From an uncultured Clostridia bacterium (GTDB taxonomy: Bacteria; Bacillota; Clostridia; TANB77; CAG-508), in NCBI GenBank assembly GCA_928721565.1, contig OV788638.1, positions 682,001 to 746,000 on the forward strand: a stretch of 64,000 bases of DNA, in the 5' to 3' direction. Positions 26,911 through 37,700 of this stretch are shown one piece after another. The notes under the pieces were generated by a model. That model did not search any database, was not told the origin of the DNA, and was given only the letters and a program-made list of their open reading frames with translations. Every line of letters begins with the position of its first letter. Position 1 is the first letter of the stretch. A program made the position numbers and the translations under genes.

Positions 26911-28185
26911 ATGAAGATTATAGAAAATTCAAAAGTAAAAGAAAAGTTGTATGTTGAAAAATTAGAAAATGGATTAACTGTAATGATTGTTCCTAAAAAG
27001 GGGATTCAAAAAAAATATGTTATATGGGGAACTAATTATGGTTCTAATGACAGTAAATTTGTAGTGCCAGGTGAAAAAGAAGAAACAGAAGTGCCTAAGG
27101 GAGTAGCACACTTTTTAGAACACAAAATGTTTGAACAAGAAAACGGAGTAAATAGTTTAGATACACTTACTGCACTTGGGGTTGATGCAAATGCATATAC
27201 AACAAATGACCATACTGCGTATTTATTTGAATGTACAGAAAATTTTTATCCAGCATTAGATGAATTAATGGATTATGTACAACATCCATATTTTACAGAT
27301 GAAAATGTAGAAAAAGAAAAAGGGATAATAGGGCAAGAAATAATGATGTATGATGATTATCCAGAATGGAGAGTTTATCTAAATGCATTAGAGGCTATGT
27401 ATCATGAGCACCCTGTGAAATTAGATATAACAGGAACAATAGAGACTATAAGCTATATAGACAAAGATATTTTGTACAAATGTTATAATACATTTTACAA
27501 TCCAGCAAATATGGCAATGGTATTTTGCGGAGATTTTGAACCAGAAGCTTTAATGGAAGAAGTAAAAAGTAGACTTATAGATAAAAAAGCAAATGGTGAA
27601 ATAAAAAGAATTTATCCAGAAGAACCTGCTGAAATAGTAAAAGAAAAAGTTGAACAAAATATGGATGTTAGCCAGCCATTGTTTACAATAGGAATTAAAG
27701 ACAAATTAGCAGATACAAAGGAAAGAGTTAGAAAACATATTGCAATAGAAATATTGCTAAATATGATAATTGGAAAAAGTTCAGATTTATATAAAAAGCT
27801 ATATGATGAAGGAATTCTATTTAGTGTTCCAAGCCTTGATTATGAATTTTCAAGAGGGTATGCACATATTTTAATTACAGGTCAGTCTCAAAATCCTGAG
27901 AGAGTGTATCAAATGTTTAAAAATACTGTCGAAGATATGAAACAAAAACCAATAGATTCAACTATATTTAACAGAATTAAAAAGAGAATATATGGAGATT
28001 ACGTAAAAGAATATAATGACACAGCAGACATTGCAAGAATGTTTTTAGCAGACTATTTTAAAGAAATAAATAGTTTTGATTATTTAGAAGAAATAACTAC
28101 AATTAATGAACAATATGTAGAACAAATCTTAAAAGATGTTTTTGATGACAAAAAAATGATTATTTCTGTAATAAAAAAGAGCTAA
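26911..28185 (+). CDS. M16-family zinc metallopeptidase (YmfH type)
   Basis: A 424-residue protein with the inverted zinc motif HFLEH at residues ~67-71 (GVAHFLEHKMFEQENG) and the downstream glutamate in EKEKGIIGQEIMMY. The substrate-binding region RKHIAIEILLNMIIGKSSDL and RGYAHILITGQ are typical of the C-lobe. AAGGAAGGAAG precedes the ATG. It probably forms a heterodimer with the preceding gene. The homologous pair in Bacillus lies in the ymf cluster; its physiological substrates are uncertain. Confidence 0.88.
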   Translation: MKIIENSKVKEKLYVEKLENGLTVMIVPKKGIQKKYVIWGTNYGSNDSKFVVPGEKEETEVPKGVAHFLEHKMFEQENGVNSLDTLTALGVDANAYTTNDHTAYLFECTENFYPALDELMDYVQHPYFTDENVEKEKGIIGQEIMMYDDYPEWRVYLNALEAMYHEHPVKLDITGTIETISYIDKDILYKCYNTFYNPANMAMVFCGDFEPEALMEEVKSRLIDKKANGEIKRIYPEEPAEIVKEKVEQNMDVSQPLFTIGIKDKLADTKERVRKHIAIEILLNMIIGKSSDLYKKLYDEGILFSVPSLDYEFSRGYAHILITGQSQNPERVYQMFKNTVEDMKQKPIDSTIFNRIKKRIYGDYVKEYNDTADIARMFLADYFKEINSFDYLEEITTINEQYVEQILKDVFDDKKMIISVIKKS

Positions 28186-28315
28186 TTGTAATTTGATTAC
28201 AATTGTGTAACAAAGAATAAAGTTGAATAATATTGAAAAATGTAGAAATGTGTCGTAATACAGATAAATCAGGCTAAAAAGGTCATACGAAAAGTAAATA
28301 TTTTGAAATATTTTA

Positions 28316-28344
28316 TTGACTGTAATATTAAAATATGTTATTTT
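28316..28344 (+). promoter_or_regulatory. Promoter of the Spo0E-like gene
   Basis: TTGACT (28316-28321), 17-base spacer ending TGT, TATTTT (28339-28344). Confidence 0.55.
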
Positions 28345-28388
28345 ATAAACATACAGACAAAGAAATGTAAAAAAAGGAGAGATGCTGT

Positions 28389-28538
28389 ATGTTAAATGAT
28401 GAAATATGTAGATTAAGAGATAAATTAAATGAAAGTATTGTTACAGGAAAAGACTATAGTGTAATATATCAGTTGAGTATAGAATTGGACGAGTTAATTG
28501 CAGAATATTATAAAAAAGATAGAAAGGTAACAAGCTAA
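28389..28538 (+). CDS. Spo0E-like aspartyl-phosphate phosphatase
   Basis: A 49-residue protein: EICRLRDKLNESI, then YSVIYQLSIELDELIAEYYK. The two-helix hairpin with the SxELDxLI core is the Spo0E signature; these proteins dephosphorylate the sporulation regulator Spo0A and so delay sporulation. AAGGAGAG lies 8 bases before the ATG. It is flanked by its own promoter and a strong terminator, so it is monocistronic. Confidence 0.8.
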   Translation: MLNDEICRLRDKLNESIVTGKDYSVIYQLSIELDELIAEYYKKDRKVTS

Positions 28539-28568
28539 AAATGACTGATGGACACTAAAATAAAAAAT

Positions 28569-28605
28569 GAGAAAACATTGACATATCAATGTTTTCTCGT
28601 TTTTA
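28569..28605 (+). terminator. Intrinsic terminator of the Spo0E-like gene
   Basis: Perfect 13-bp stem (28569-28581 with 28586-28598), CATA loop and T-run; also placed to end the convergent tRNA transcript. Confidence 0.9.
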
Positions 28606-28611
28606 TTGAAT

Positions 28612-28685
28612 TGGAGGCGACACCCGGATTCGAACCGGGGATCAGAGTTTTGCAGACTCGTGCCTTACCACTTGGCTATATCGCC
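28612..28685 (-). tRNA. tRNA-Cys (anticodon GCA)
   Basis: 74-nt cloverleaf on the minus strand. Acceptor GGCGATA/TGTCGCC, anticodon loop CTGCAAA (GCA), T-arm GGTTCGAATCC, discriminator U and encoded CCA at 28612-28614. Confidence 0.97.
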
Positions 28686-28707
28686 ATATAAAAAACTTAC
28701 ATATAAA

Positions 28708-28781
28708 TGGAGCAGGTAACGGGAATCGGACCCGTAACTTAACCTTGGCAAGGTTATGTTTTACCACTAAACTATACCTGC
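28708..28781 (-). tRNA. tRNA-Gly (anticodon GCC)
   Basis: 74-nt cloverleaf on the minus strand. Acceptor GCAGGTA/TACCTGC, anticodon stem AACC/GGTT with loop TTGCCAA (GCC), T-arm with GGTCCGATTCC, discriminator U and encoded CCA. It reads GGC/GGU, not GGA. Confidence 0.97.
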
Positions 28782-28797
28782 AACTGTAAGCTTAATT

Positions 28798-28826
28798 ATA
28801 ATACCAGAATATTTAGCATTTGTCAA
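28798..28826 (-). promoter_or_regulatory. Promoter of the tRNA-Gly/tRNA-Cys unit
   Basis: Minus strand TTGACA (28821-28826), 17-base spacer, TATTAT (28798-28803), 16 bases before the tRNA-Gly 5' end. Confidence 0.8.
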
Positions 28827-28871
28827 GAGATAGATATCAAATTCATTACATTATTCAGATTATTACAAAAT

Positions 28872-30113
28872 TTAATAAAATATACTTTCCAAATAATAGG
28901 TATGTTTTAACAATATGTCTTTGCAAAAGTTTATAGAAGTTTTTTTACTAATTTCATTAGAATTATAAATATTTAAAGTCAATATAGTTTTATTATTAGC
29001 ACTAACAGTCAAATATCCAATATTAGAATTTGCTAATAAAGGAGCTTTAAAATTTGTGTTACAATATATATATATGCTAATACTATCAGCATAATTACAA
29101 TTTATTGGTAAAAATGAATATGGTAAGTCTTCTAAAACTGAATCTATGCGGTTAGAAACACCTTTTTCTATATAAAAATTAGAAGAATTGCATAATTTCC
29201 AATTAGTAAATTCATTTAAGATTTTTTCTTGGATATTTATCATCTTGAAATTTTTAAAAGCATATTCAATTAATGCTACACTATCTTTAGTTCGATCTTT
29301 TTTTGTATCAGCACCTAGTACAACACAAATTATATCCATATTATCACGTTTTATAGCTGTAACAAGACAACGGTTTGCACCGTTAGTAAAACCTGTTTTA
29401 ACACCATAAACACCATTTAAATTTCCAAGAAGTTCATTTGTGTTCGAAAGATTTTTAGGTATTCCATTAATAGAAATAGTATAGTTTTTAGTACAAACAA
29501 ATTTGCAAAATGTATCATTTTTTAATGCATAATTAGTAAGAATAGCTAGTTCATATGCAGTAGTATAATGATCGTCATTATCAAGACCATGAGGAGTAAC
29601 GAAATGAGTTGAAGTAAGATGAAGTTCATTTGCTTTACTGTTCATTAAATTAGCAAATCCTTCAACACTGCCTCCAACATTTTCAGCTAAGGCTATTGCT
29701 GCATCATTACCAGAACATAATAATAATCCATATAGTAAATCATTTATAGAAATTTTGTCATTTGTATGAAGACCTAAACGTGAACCGCCTGTACCCGCAG
29801 CTTTTGAAGAGATTGTGACAACATCATTTAAATTTGAGTTTTCGATAACAACAATAGCTGTCATTATTTTAGTGGTTGAAGCCATTTTCTTTTTTTCGTT
29901 TTCAGCTTTACCATATAAAATTGAACCAGATGAGCGATCATAAATTATTGCAGCCCTAGAGTTTATGATAGGTGCTGTAACAATGTCAGAAGAAGCATTT
30001 ATAATTGATGAAATGTCAGAGTTAGTTTCTAAATCTGAATCGTCGCCAAAGACAATACAACTAGGCAAAAAAAGTACTAATAATAGACTTATAAAAAAAA
30101 TACGGATTTTCAC
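28872..30113 (-). CDS. dacF: D-alanyl-D-alanine carboxypeptidase (DacF/PBP5 family, S11)
   Basis: A 413-residue penicillin-binding protein that trims the terminal D-Ala of peptidoglycan stem peptides. Active-site motifs are STTK (Ser79-Lys82), SGN (134-136) and KTG (239-241), in the correct spacing. GTG at 30113 follows AGGAGG by 6 bases; the longer in-frame reading upstream has no ribosome binding site. The N-terminus KIRIFFISLLLVLFL is a signal peptide followed by PSC, a weak lipobox-like end. The C-terminal domain (about 290-413) is shorter and divergent, without a clear amphipathic anchor. In spore formers DacF controls cortex cross-linking; vegetative DacA is the alternative. Confidence 0.88.
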   Translation of the reverse strand: MKIRIFFISLLLVLFLPSCIVFGDDSDLETNSDISSIINASSDIVTAPIINSRAAIIYDRSSGSILYGKAENEKKKMASTTKIMTAIVVIENSNLNDVVTISSKAAGTGGSRLGLHTNDKISINDLLYGLLLCSGNDAAIALAENVGGSVEGFANLMNSKANELHLTSTHFVTPHGLDNDDHYTTAYELAILTNYALKNDTFCKFVCTKNYTISINGIPKNLSNTNELLGNLNGVYGVKTGFTNGANRCLVTAIKRDNMDIICVVLGADTKKDRTKDSVALIEYAFKNFKMINIQEKILNEFTNWKLCNSSNFYIEKGVSNRIDSVLEDLPYSFLPINCNYADSISIYIYCNTNFKAPLLANSNIGYLTVSANNKTILTLNIYNSNEISKKTSINFCKDILLKHTYYLESIFY

Positions 30114-30156
30114 AATAAACCTCCTAAATAAAATCAATAAAATATATGAAAAAATA

Positions 30157-30185
30157 TTGATTTTATTCATAAAAAGAAGTATAAT
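30157..30185 (+). promoter_or_regulatory. Promoter of the first thioester adhesin
   Basis: TTGATT (30157-30162), 17-base spacer, TATAAT (30180-30185), 41 bases before the start codon. Confidence 0.7.
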
Positions 30186-30225
30186 AGATAATGTATGAAA
30201 CTCGGAAAGAGAAAGGATGAATTAA

Positions 30226-33200
30226 ATGAAAAATAAAAAGGTTTGTTTAGTAGTAATAGTTATAGCAATAATAGCATTTTTATTAAGCTATATAATAAGT
30301 TATGCTAATACAGGAGAAACAATATATGTCAATTTGACAAAATTAGATACCAATGGAGTTGGTTATAGTATAGGTGATCCATCTACTGATGCAGGTGAAA
30401 TCGCTACAAATGCATACATTTGGAATATAACTACATATGATTCAGCTAGTGCAACAAGTGCAAGTAGAGAACAAAGAAACCTATATTGCATAAAAGCTAA
30501 TTATGGTGATTCATGGAATAAAAATCCAGAAGAAAAATTAGCATATAATTTATCATATGATTTACAAGCAGATAGAACAGCATTATTACAGAAAATTGTT
30601 GGAAATAATAATGATGCTGATAGTGTTGTGAAAAAAATATTATCTGAAGATGGTCACTACAGAGAACTTTTGTGGATATTAGATAATTCATATATTGAAG
30701 GACAAACTGATAAAAAAGAATTTTTAAATAAAATTGGAATAAAATATGATGAAAAAACCAATTTATATAGTTATGAAGCAATTGATGGATATGATTATAG
30801 TCAATTAGCAACAGGTTTGAATGAATATAATGATGCAAATTTAATTAAGGATTCTGATATAAAAGCAGTACAAAGAGCAGCAATATGGTATTACACAAAT
30901 TATATGAATGATAATACTAACGATGCTATATTTAATCAAAAGCTAAAAACAGATTGGTTAAATATAACAAAAGATGGTTCAACATATCAAGAATTATCAG
31001 AATATAATAAATCTGAAAAAGTAGACAATGGACCACTTAGAGAACAACAAGCAATGGTATTATATAATTATCTAATTGATGCAGCAACTAAAAATGCTAG
31101 TCAATATACTGCAGAAAATAATTATACAGTAAATAATGGTGCTGAAATTAATACTACAGGTTTAACACAAAATTCAGATGGAAAATATAGATTAACAACA
31201 ACAAGAATTGGAACAAACTATGTAGTAGGACCAATAAAAATAGACGGAAATAAAGCAAGTGCAGGAACTATAACAGTTAAAGTAACAGACCAAAAAAATA
31301 GTGATATAACAGGATATAAATTAACAGATAAATCAGGTAAAGAATTAAACACACAAAATATACAAGAATTAGTTGGAAGTGGTGAATTTTACATATCTGT
31401 ACCAAGAGATGGAATAGAAAAAGTAAATGTAAAAATTAGTGTAACAAAAGAAACAACTAAGAAAACATTATGGTTAAATGGAACAGAAGATGCAGAGTCA
31501 ATAAAATTAAATGCAGAACAACCAATAGTAGAAGTAACAAGAAAACAAGAAACAATTCCAACAGAATTTGAGGCACAGCCAGAAGAATTTGATTTGGCAT
31601 TACGTAAATACATAACACAAGTAAATGGTACAAATGTTGCAGATACAAGAATACCTAATATAGATGAATCAACATTAAAAACAGGAACAACAGCAACATA
31701 TAAACATAGAAAAGATCCAGTAACAGTTAAAGATAAAGATGAAGTAACATATAATATTTCAATATATAATGAGGGAAATAAAGCTGGGTATGCCACAAAG
31801 ATAGTGGATCAATTACCAACAGGATTAATAAATTCACCAAACAATTCAACAACAGTAGTATCAAAGGATAAATCTGGTAATACTAAAAATACTTATAAAT
31901 TAGCATATAACACAGTAACAAATCAAATAACATTAACACTTGTGAATACAACTGAAAATCCAGCTAAAACATTAAATGCTTATACAACAGGAAATATGGA
32001 TTATGAGACAATAGAAATAAAATGTAAAGTTGCACAAGAGCCAGATTCTAAAAATCAAATAATATTAACAAATGTAGCTTGGATATCAGAAGAATATAAT
32101 TCTGATGATAAAATTACAATTACAAATCAAAAAGATAAAGATAGAGATTCAGAACCAAGTACAGCACCAAATGTTAATAAAGATAATATGCAAAATTACA
32201 AAGGAAATACAGAAAATAAAGATGATTTAACAGACAAAAATTATTATTATAAAGGTCAACAAGATGATGATGACTTTGAAAAATTAGTGGTTAAACCAGA
32301 AGAAAAAATATTTGACTTAGCTTTATTTAAACATATAGCTGCAATAAGTAAAGACCAAACAATAGAAGATGGAGAATATGTTACAGATAATAAAAATAAA
32401 GATGGAACATATTTAAGAGCACCTGTAGTAACAAATATTAATAAAGAAACAGGAAAAATAACATATAAACAAGACGACAAAGAAGCATTAGTAGTAGAAC
32501 CAGGAGACTATGTATTATATACAATAAGAGTATATAATGAGGGAGAACTTAATGGTTATGCAAGTAAAATAAAAGATACATTACCAATTGGATTAGAATT
32601 TGTTGTAGGAAATGAAGAATATAATGGAATATGGAATCTTGAAGGCTTAGATAGTGATGGAAGACAAGTGGTATCAACAACATGGTATGCAAAAGGTCAA
32701 GGTGCTGAATTAAATTCAGTTGAAGGAGATGCAAATTATAAAGCAAACTTATTATATGCATTAAACAAAGAAGGGGCAATAAGTACAACAGACCCAGAAA
32801 ATCCTGATTATTTAGATGCACAAGTACTATGTAGAGTAACAGAAAATGCAACATCAGATAGAGTATTAGTAAACTATGCTCAAATATCAGATGATAGTGA
32901 TGAAAATGGAAATCCTATAGATGATATAGATTCAACTCCAGATAATTTTGTAAATCCAGATAGAGAATTTGAAGATGATGAAGACTTAGAAAGAATAAAA
33001 GTAAGAACTCCAGGACAATATGACTTAGTTTTAGTTAAAGAAGATGAAAATGGTGAACAATTAAATTCAACAGCAAAATTTGAAGTAACAACAAATGGAG
33101 TTAAAGAAGAAAAAGAAATAACAGGTAGATTAACAATAGCACAAAATGTACCAGTAGATGCAGATCATTTGACAGATGATGTATATGTAATAAAAGAAAC

Positions 33201-34614
33201 CAAAGCACCAGATGACTATTGTGAATTTGATGGAACAATTACAGTAACAGTATCTAAAAAGTTAAAAGATGATGGATCAGGTTATGAAAAAAGTATGAAA
33301 TATACAGTTGTAGATTCAAACGGAAATGACATTACAGGAAAAAAAGATGCTAATGTATATTTAAATGATGATGGAAATATATATGTTGAAGTTAAAAACT
33401 ATGTTCAGCCAAAATTCGATTTAGCATTAAGAAAATTTATAACAGAAGTTGAAGGAAAAGAAATAACATCAAGAGTACCACAAGTAAAGATAGATAATGG
33501 TAAAATTACATATGAACATAGCAAAGACCCATTAACAGTACATGTAGATAACACAATAATATATACATTAAGAGTATTTAATGAAGGAAATATTGATGGA
33601 TATGCAAGCGAAATAGAAGATGACATTCCAGACTATCTAGAATATTTACCTGATGAAGAGACAAATGTTAATTATATGTGGAAAATGTATGATAAAGATG
33701 GAAATGAAACAACAAATCCAGAAGAGGCTGCTAAAGTAAAAACAACATATTTGTCAAAAGCAAATGGAGAAGACAAATTGTTAAAAGCATTTGATGGAAC
33801 AAATGTAAATTACCAAGATGTAAAAATAGCTTTTAAAGTAAAAGATCCAGGTTCAAATACAACAATTATTACAAACCATGCTCAAATATCAGATGACAGT
33901 GATAAAGATGGAAATCCAGTAGAAGATATAGACTCAAAACCAGGAGAGTGGAATGATGGTGAAGATGATCAAGATGAAGAACATGTTAAAGTAGAGTATT
34001 TTGATTTATCATTACTAAAATTTGTATCAAAAGTAATTGTTATAGAAGATGGAAAAGAAAATGTATCTAATACAGGATATAATGGACATGAAGATCCAGA
34101 ACCAGTAGTAAAAGTAGAATTACATAAAAAGAAATTGAATGACGTTACAGTAAAATTCGGATATGGAATAACAATTACTAACGAAGGAGATATTCCAGGT
34201 TATGCAACAGAAATTACTGATTATGTACCAGAGGGACTAAGATTTGAAGCTTCAGATAATCCAAACTGGACAGATGAAGGAAACAATGTAATATCTACAA
34301 AACAATTAGAAAATACATTATTACAACCAGGAGAAAGTGCAACAGTAGAAGTAATACTTACTTGGATAAATGGTCCAGAAAACTTAGCATTAAAAACAAA
34401 TACAGCAGAGATTTCTCAAGACAAAAATGAATATGGAGTACCAGACAGAGATTCAACACCAGATAACAGAAAAGATGGTGAAGATGATATAGATATTGCA
34501 AAAGTTATATTAGCAATTACAACAGGTAGTGTAAAAACATATTTGGCTTTAACAACAGGGCTATTAGCAATAGTTTTGGTTGGAGTAGTACTTATTAAGA
34601 AGTTTATAATATAA
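30226..34614 (+). CDS. Giant surface adhesin with N-terminal thioester (TQXA) domain
   Basis: A 1462-residue surface protein. A signal peptide (VCLVVIVIAIIAFLLSYIISYA) leads to a thioester-type domain with Cys88 in LYCIKANYGDSW and Gln216 in IKAVQRAAIWYYTN, the residues expected to form a covalent host-reactive thioester. Then come repeated DUF11-like isopeptide modules starting FDLALRKYI (~455), FDLALFKHI (~696), a SpaA/Cna-B-like module (~931), FDLALRKFI (~1064) and FDLSLLKFV (~1260), with acidic linkers (QDDDDFEKL). The C-terminus is a membrane helix followed by KKFII; no LPXTG is present, but LAITTG precedes the helix. It is paralogous to the next gene. Function inferred: covalent attachment or biofilm. 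Confidence 0.85.
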   Translation: MKNKKVCLVVIVIAIIAFLLSYIISYANTGETIYVNLTKLDTNGVGYSIGDPSTDAGEIATNAYIWNITTYDSASATSASREQRNLYCIKANYGDSWNKNPEEKLAYNLSYDLQADRTALLQKIVGNNNDADSVVKKILSEDGHYRELLWILDNSYIEGQTDKKEFLNKIGIKYDEKTNLYSYEAIDGYDYSQLATGLNEYNDANLIKDSDIKAVQRAAIWYYTNYMNDNTNDAIFNQKLKTDWLNITKDGSTYQELSEYNKSEKVDNGPLREQQAMVLYNYLIDAATKNASQYTAENNYTVNNGAEINTTGLTQNSDGKYRLTTTRIGTNYVVGPIKIDGNKASAGTITVKVTDQKNSDITGYKLTDKSGKELNTQNIQELVGSGEFYISVPRDGIEKVNVKISVTKETTKKTLWLNGTEDAESIKLNAEQPIVEVTRKQETIPTEFEAQPEEFDLALRKYITQVNGTNVADTRIPNIDESTLKTGTTATYKHRKDPVTVKDKDEVTYNISIYNEGNKAGYATKIVDQLPTGLINSPNNSTTVVSKDKSGNTKNTYKLAYNTVTNQITLTLVNTTENPAKTLNAYTTGNMDYETIEIKCKVAQEPDSKNQIILTNVAWISEEYNSDDKITITNQKDKDRDSEPSTAPNVNKDNMQNYKGNTENKDDLTDKNYYYKGQQDDDDFEKLVVKPEEKIFDLALFKHIAAISKDQTIEDGEYVTDNKNKDGTYLRAPVVTNINKETGKITYKQDDKEALVVEPGDYVLYTIRVYNEGELNGYASKIKDTLPIGLEFVVGNEEYNGIWNLEGLDSDGRQVVSTTWYAKGQGAELNSVEGDANYKANLLYALNKEGAISTTDPENPDYLDAQVLCRVTENATSDRVLVNYAQISDDSDENGNPIDDIDSTPDNFVNPDREFEDDEDLERIKVRTPGQYDLVLVKEDENGEQLNSTAKFEVTTNGVKEEKEITGRLTIAQNVPVDADHLTDDVYVIKETKAPDDYCEFDGTITVTVSKKLKDDGSGYEKSMKYTVVDSNGNDITGKKDANVYLNDDGNIYVEVKNYVQPKFDLALRKFITEVEGKEITSRVPQVKIDNGKITYEHSKDPLTVHVDNTIIYTLRVFNEGNIDGYASEIEDDIPDYLEYLPDEETNVNYMWKMYDKDGNETTNPEEAAKVKTTYLSKANGEDKLLKAFDGTNVNYQDVKIAFKVKDPGSNTTIITNHAQISDDSDKDGNPVEDIDSKPGEWNDGEDDQDEEHVKVEYFDLSLLKFVSKVIVIEDGKENVSNTGYNGHEDPEPVVKVELHKKKLNDVTVKFGYGITITNEGDIPGYATEITDYVPEGLRFEASDNPNWTDEGNNVISTKQLENTLLQPGESATVEVILTWINGPENLALKTNTAEISQDKNEYGVPDRDSTPDNRKDGEDDIDIAKVILAITTGSVKTYLALTTGLLAIVLVGVVLIKKFII

Positions 34615-34616
34615 TT

Positions 34617-34650
34617 AAAAAGAATCGGCAATTAGTGTCGATTCTTTTTT
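34617..34650 (+). terminator. Intrinsic terminator between the two adhesins
   Basis: AAAAAGAATCG / CGATTCTTTTT stem with a T-run; closely similar to the terminator after the second adhesin. Confidence 0.8.
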
Positions 34651-34682
34651 TGAGGAAAAACAGAAATTAGTAAAAATAAACA

Positions 34683-34711
34683 TTGCATTTTTTGTTGATA
34701 AATTATATAAT
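34683..34711 (+). promoter_or_regulatory. Promoter of the second thioester adhesin
   Basis: TTGCAT (34683-34688), 17-base spacer, TATAAT (34706-34711). Confidence 0.65.
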
Positions 34712-34747
34712 TTAATTGGAAAAATAAACAAAAGAAAGGATAGAAAA

Positions 34748-37700
34748 ATGAAAAAGAAAGTTGCATTTTTTAGTGTAGCCTTACTTGTAATAGCTTATGT
34801 AATTTTTAATGTAGTTAGTTATGCTGCAAATAAAACTATGTATATAGGTTTGAACATTACACATAGCAATGGACAAGGATATGGAATAGGAAATCCTACA
34901 GATGGAGGAGTAGGTTTATGGAATTTAAGAAATTATGATTCATCTGACAGAAATAATGAAAGTGCTAAACAAAAAGAGTTATATTGTATAAAAGGTGATT
35001 ATGGAGATTCATGGGAAGAAAATAAATTAGCAATTATTCAATATAATTTAGAATACGATTTAGACACAGAAAGAGAAAAACTTTTAACAATGTTAGCAGG
35101 AGATTCAAATACTGCAAATGATGTTGTTACTAGAATTCTAAGTGACAATACTTCAGGAGTTTATAGAGAATTATTATGGGTAATTGATAACGCATATATT
35201 CCAGGAAAGTCAGACAAAGATCAGTTGCTAAAAAAATTAGGAATTGAGTATGATTCTACTGATAAATTATATGTTTATAAACCAAATGAAGAATATGATT
35301 ATACAGATAAAATTGACAGTGTTGGTGGTTGGTCAACAACATTAACAGAAACAGATATAAAAGCAGTTCAACAAGCTGTATTTTGGTATTTTACAAATGC
35401 TAAATTAGATAATGATTCAAGATTTGATAATACATCAAATGAGGCTGGTTGGTTAACAATAACAGTTAATGATGGAAACTCATACACACATCTATCTAAT
35501 TATACTGGAGACATTTCTGGTGAAGGAGTATCAAGAAATGATCAGGCAAATATATTATATAATTATTTAATAGATTCAGCTACCCAAAATGCAGATAAGT
35601 ACACATCTAGTGGATATAAAAAACCAGTTGAAGTAAATGTAACAGGATTAACAACAAATGCAGATGGTAAATATGAATTACAATCTAGTAGAAATGGAGA
35701 AAACTATATAACTGGACCAATAAAAATAACTAAAAATAATGATCTTAATTATAATTTGGAATTAAAAGTTACTAATGCATCTACTGGTGCGGAAATTAAC
35801 TCAGCAAATTATACAATTACTGATAAAGATGGAAAAAAGTTAGGTATAACAGATATTACAGAGTTGGCTGAATTAACAGATGGATTTTATATTTCAGTTC
35901 CTACAACTGTGGTAAAAGAGATAAATGTTGATATAACAACTAAATATACAACAAAAACAAAAAATATATGGTTAGAAGGAAAAGAAAATAGTACAACATC
36001 AATTACACTTAATTCAGAACAACCAGTATTAGAAATTGAAGAACAAGAAAATTCAGATACTGTACAATTAACAGCGAACCCTAAAGAATTTGATTTGGCA
36101 TTACGTAAGTATATAACAAAGGTTAATGACAAAGATGTTACAGACACTAGAGTGCCAGATATTGATTTATCAACTTTACAATCAGGAACAACAGCAACAT
36201 ATAAACACAGAAAAAATCCTGTGCTTGTAGAGAATGGAAATAGTGTTACATATAAAATAACAATATATAATGAAGGAAATAAAAAAGGATATGCAAAAGA
36301 AATAACAGATCAATTACCAACAGGTTTAAAATATACTGGACCATCTTCAATAACAACTGAAAAGAATACTTATAATGTGACATATAATTCAACAACTAAT
36401 AAGATAACATTTTCAGCAAATACTACTACGGCATTAAATGAATATCAAGCTAATTCATTAGATAGTGAAACATTAGAATTTACATGTGAAGTAACAGCAA
36501 CATCAGATTCAAGTAATGAAAAAATATTAACAAATGTTGCGTGGATTTCAAGTGCATATGATACAGATGCTGGAAAAGAAATTACAGATGTTGGAGATGA
36601 TAGAGATTCAAGACCTCAAACTTCACCTAATGTAAATAAGGATAATATGGAAAACTATAAGGGAAATTCATCAAATAAATCTGATTTCACAGATAGCACA
36701 TATTATTATCAAGGAGAACAAGATGATGATGATTTTGAAAAATTAGTAATTGAGCCAAAAAGATCAATAACAGTAACTAAAACATGGTCAGATAATAATG
36801 ATCAAGATGGATTAAGAAAGAATATTACATCAGTAACAGTAAATTTGTTGGCAAATAATAAAATTGTAAAAACAGCAGATTTGACATCAGCAAATTCATG
36901 GTCATATACTTTTACAGACTTACCTTTAAAAGAAAATGGAACAATGATAGAATATACTGTTTCTGAAGTTTCAGATATTGCAGGATATGATACAACAGTA
37001 AATGGATTTACAATAACTAATACACATGTACCAGAAACAATTGATATACCAGTTACTAAAGAATGGTATGATAATAATAATAATGATGGAATAAGACCAG
37101 ATAGTATAAAAGTTATCTTAAAAGCAAATGGAGAGAAATATAAAGAAGAAACAATTACATCTGATATGACTACAACACAGGCAGATACAAGAGGAATTCC
37201 AGTTGATAATTGGGAATATACATTTAAAGGATTACCAAAATATAAAGATGGTAATGAAATAGAATATACAATAGAAGAAGTTACAACAGAAGGTTATACT
37301 ACAGATATTTCAGGAAACACAAAAGATGGTTTTACAATATCAAATTACCATGAGCTTGAAACTATAAGTTTTTCGGTAAAAAAGGTATGGAATGATAGCA
37401 ATAATCAAGATGGAAAAAGACCAGAAGAAATAATACTTAAATTAATTGTTAATAATGAGGATATGGGGTATTATATAATTTTAACAGCTGAAGGAGGATA
37501 TCTAACATCAGACTTAAACGATAGAGGAGATAAAGTTTCAAATGATGCGTGGGCAGTAACTGTAGATAATGTACCAAAATATAATGATGGAACAGAAGTA
37601 AAATATACAATAGAAGAACAAGATGTACCAGATGGATATCAAGTAGAAATTAATGGAGATACCAAAACAGGATTTACAGTAACAAATACACATAAGATAT

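Noticed and set aside
28184..28204. Inverted repeat after the M16 gene as a terminator
   Set aside because: The 9-bp stem has only a 3-base loop and no T-run; not reported as a feature.
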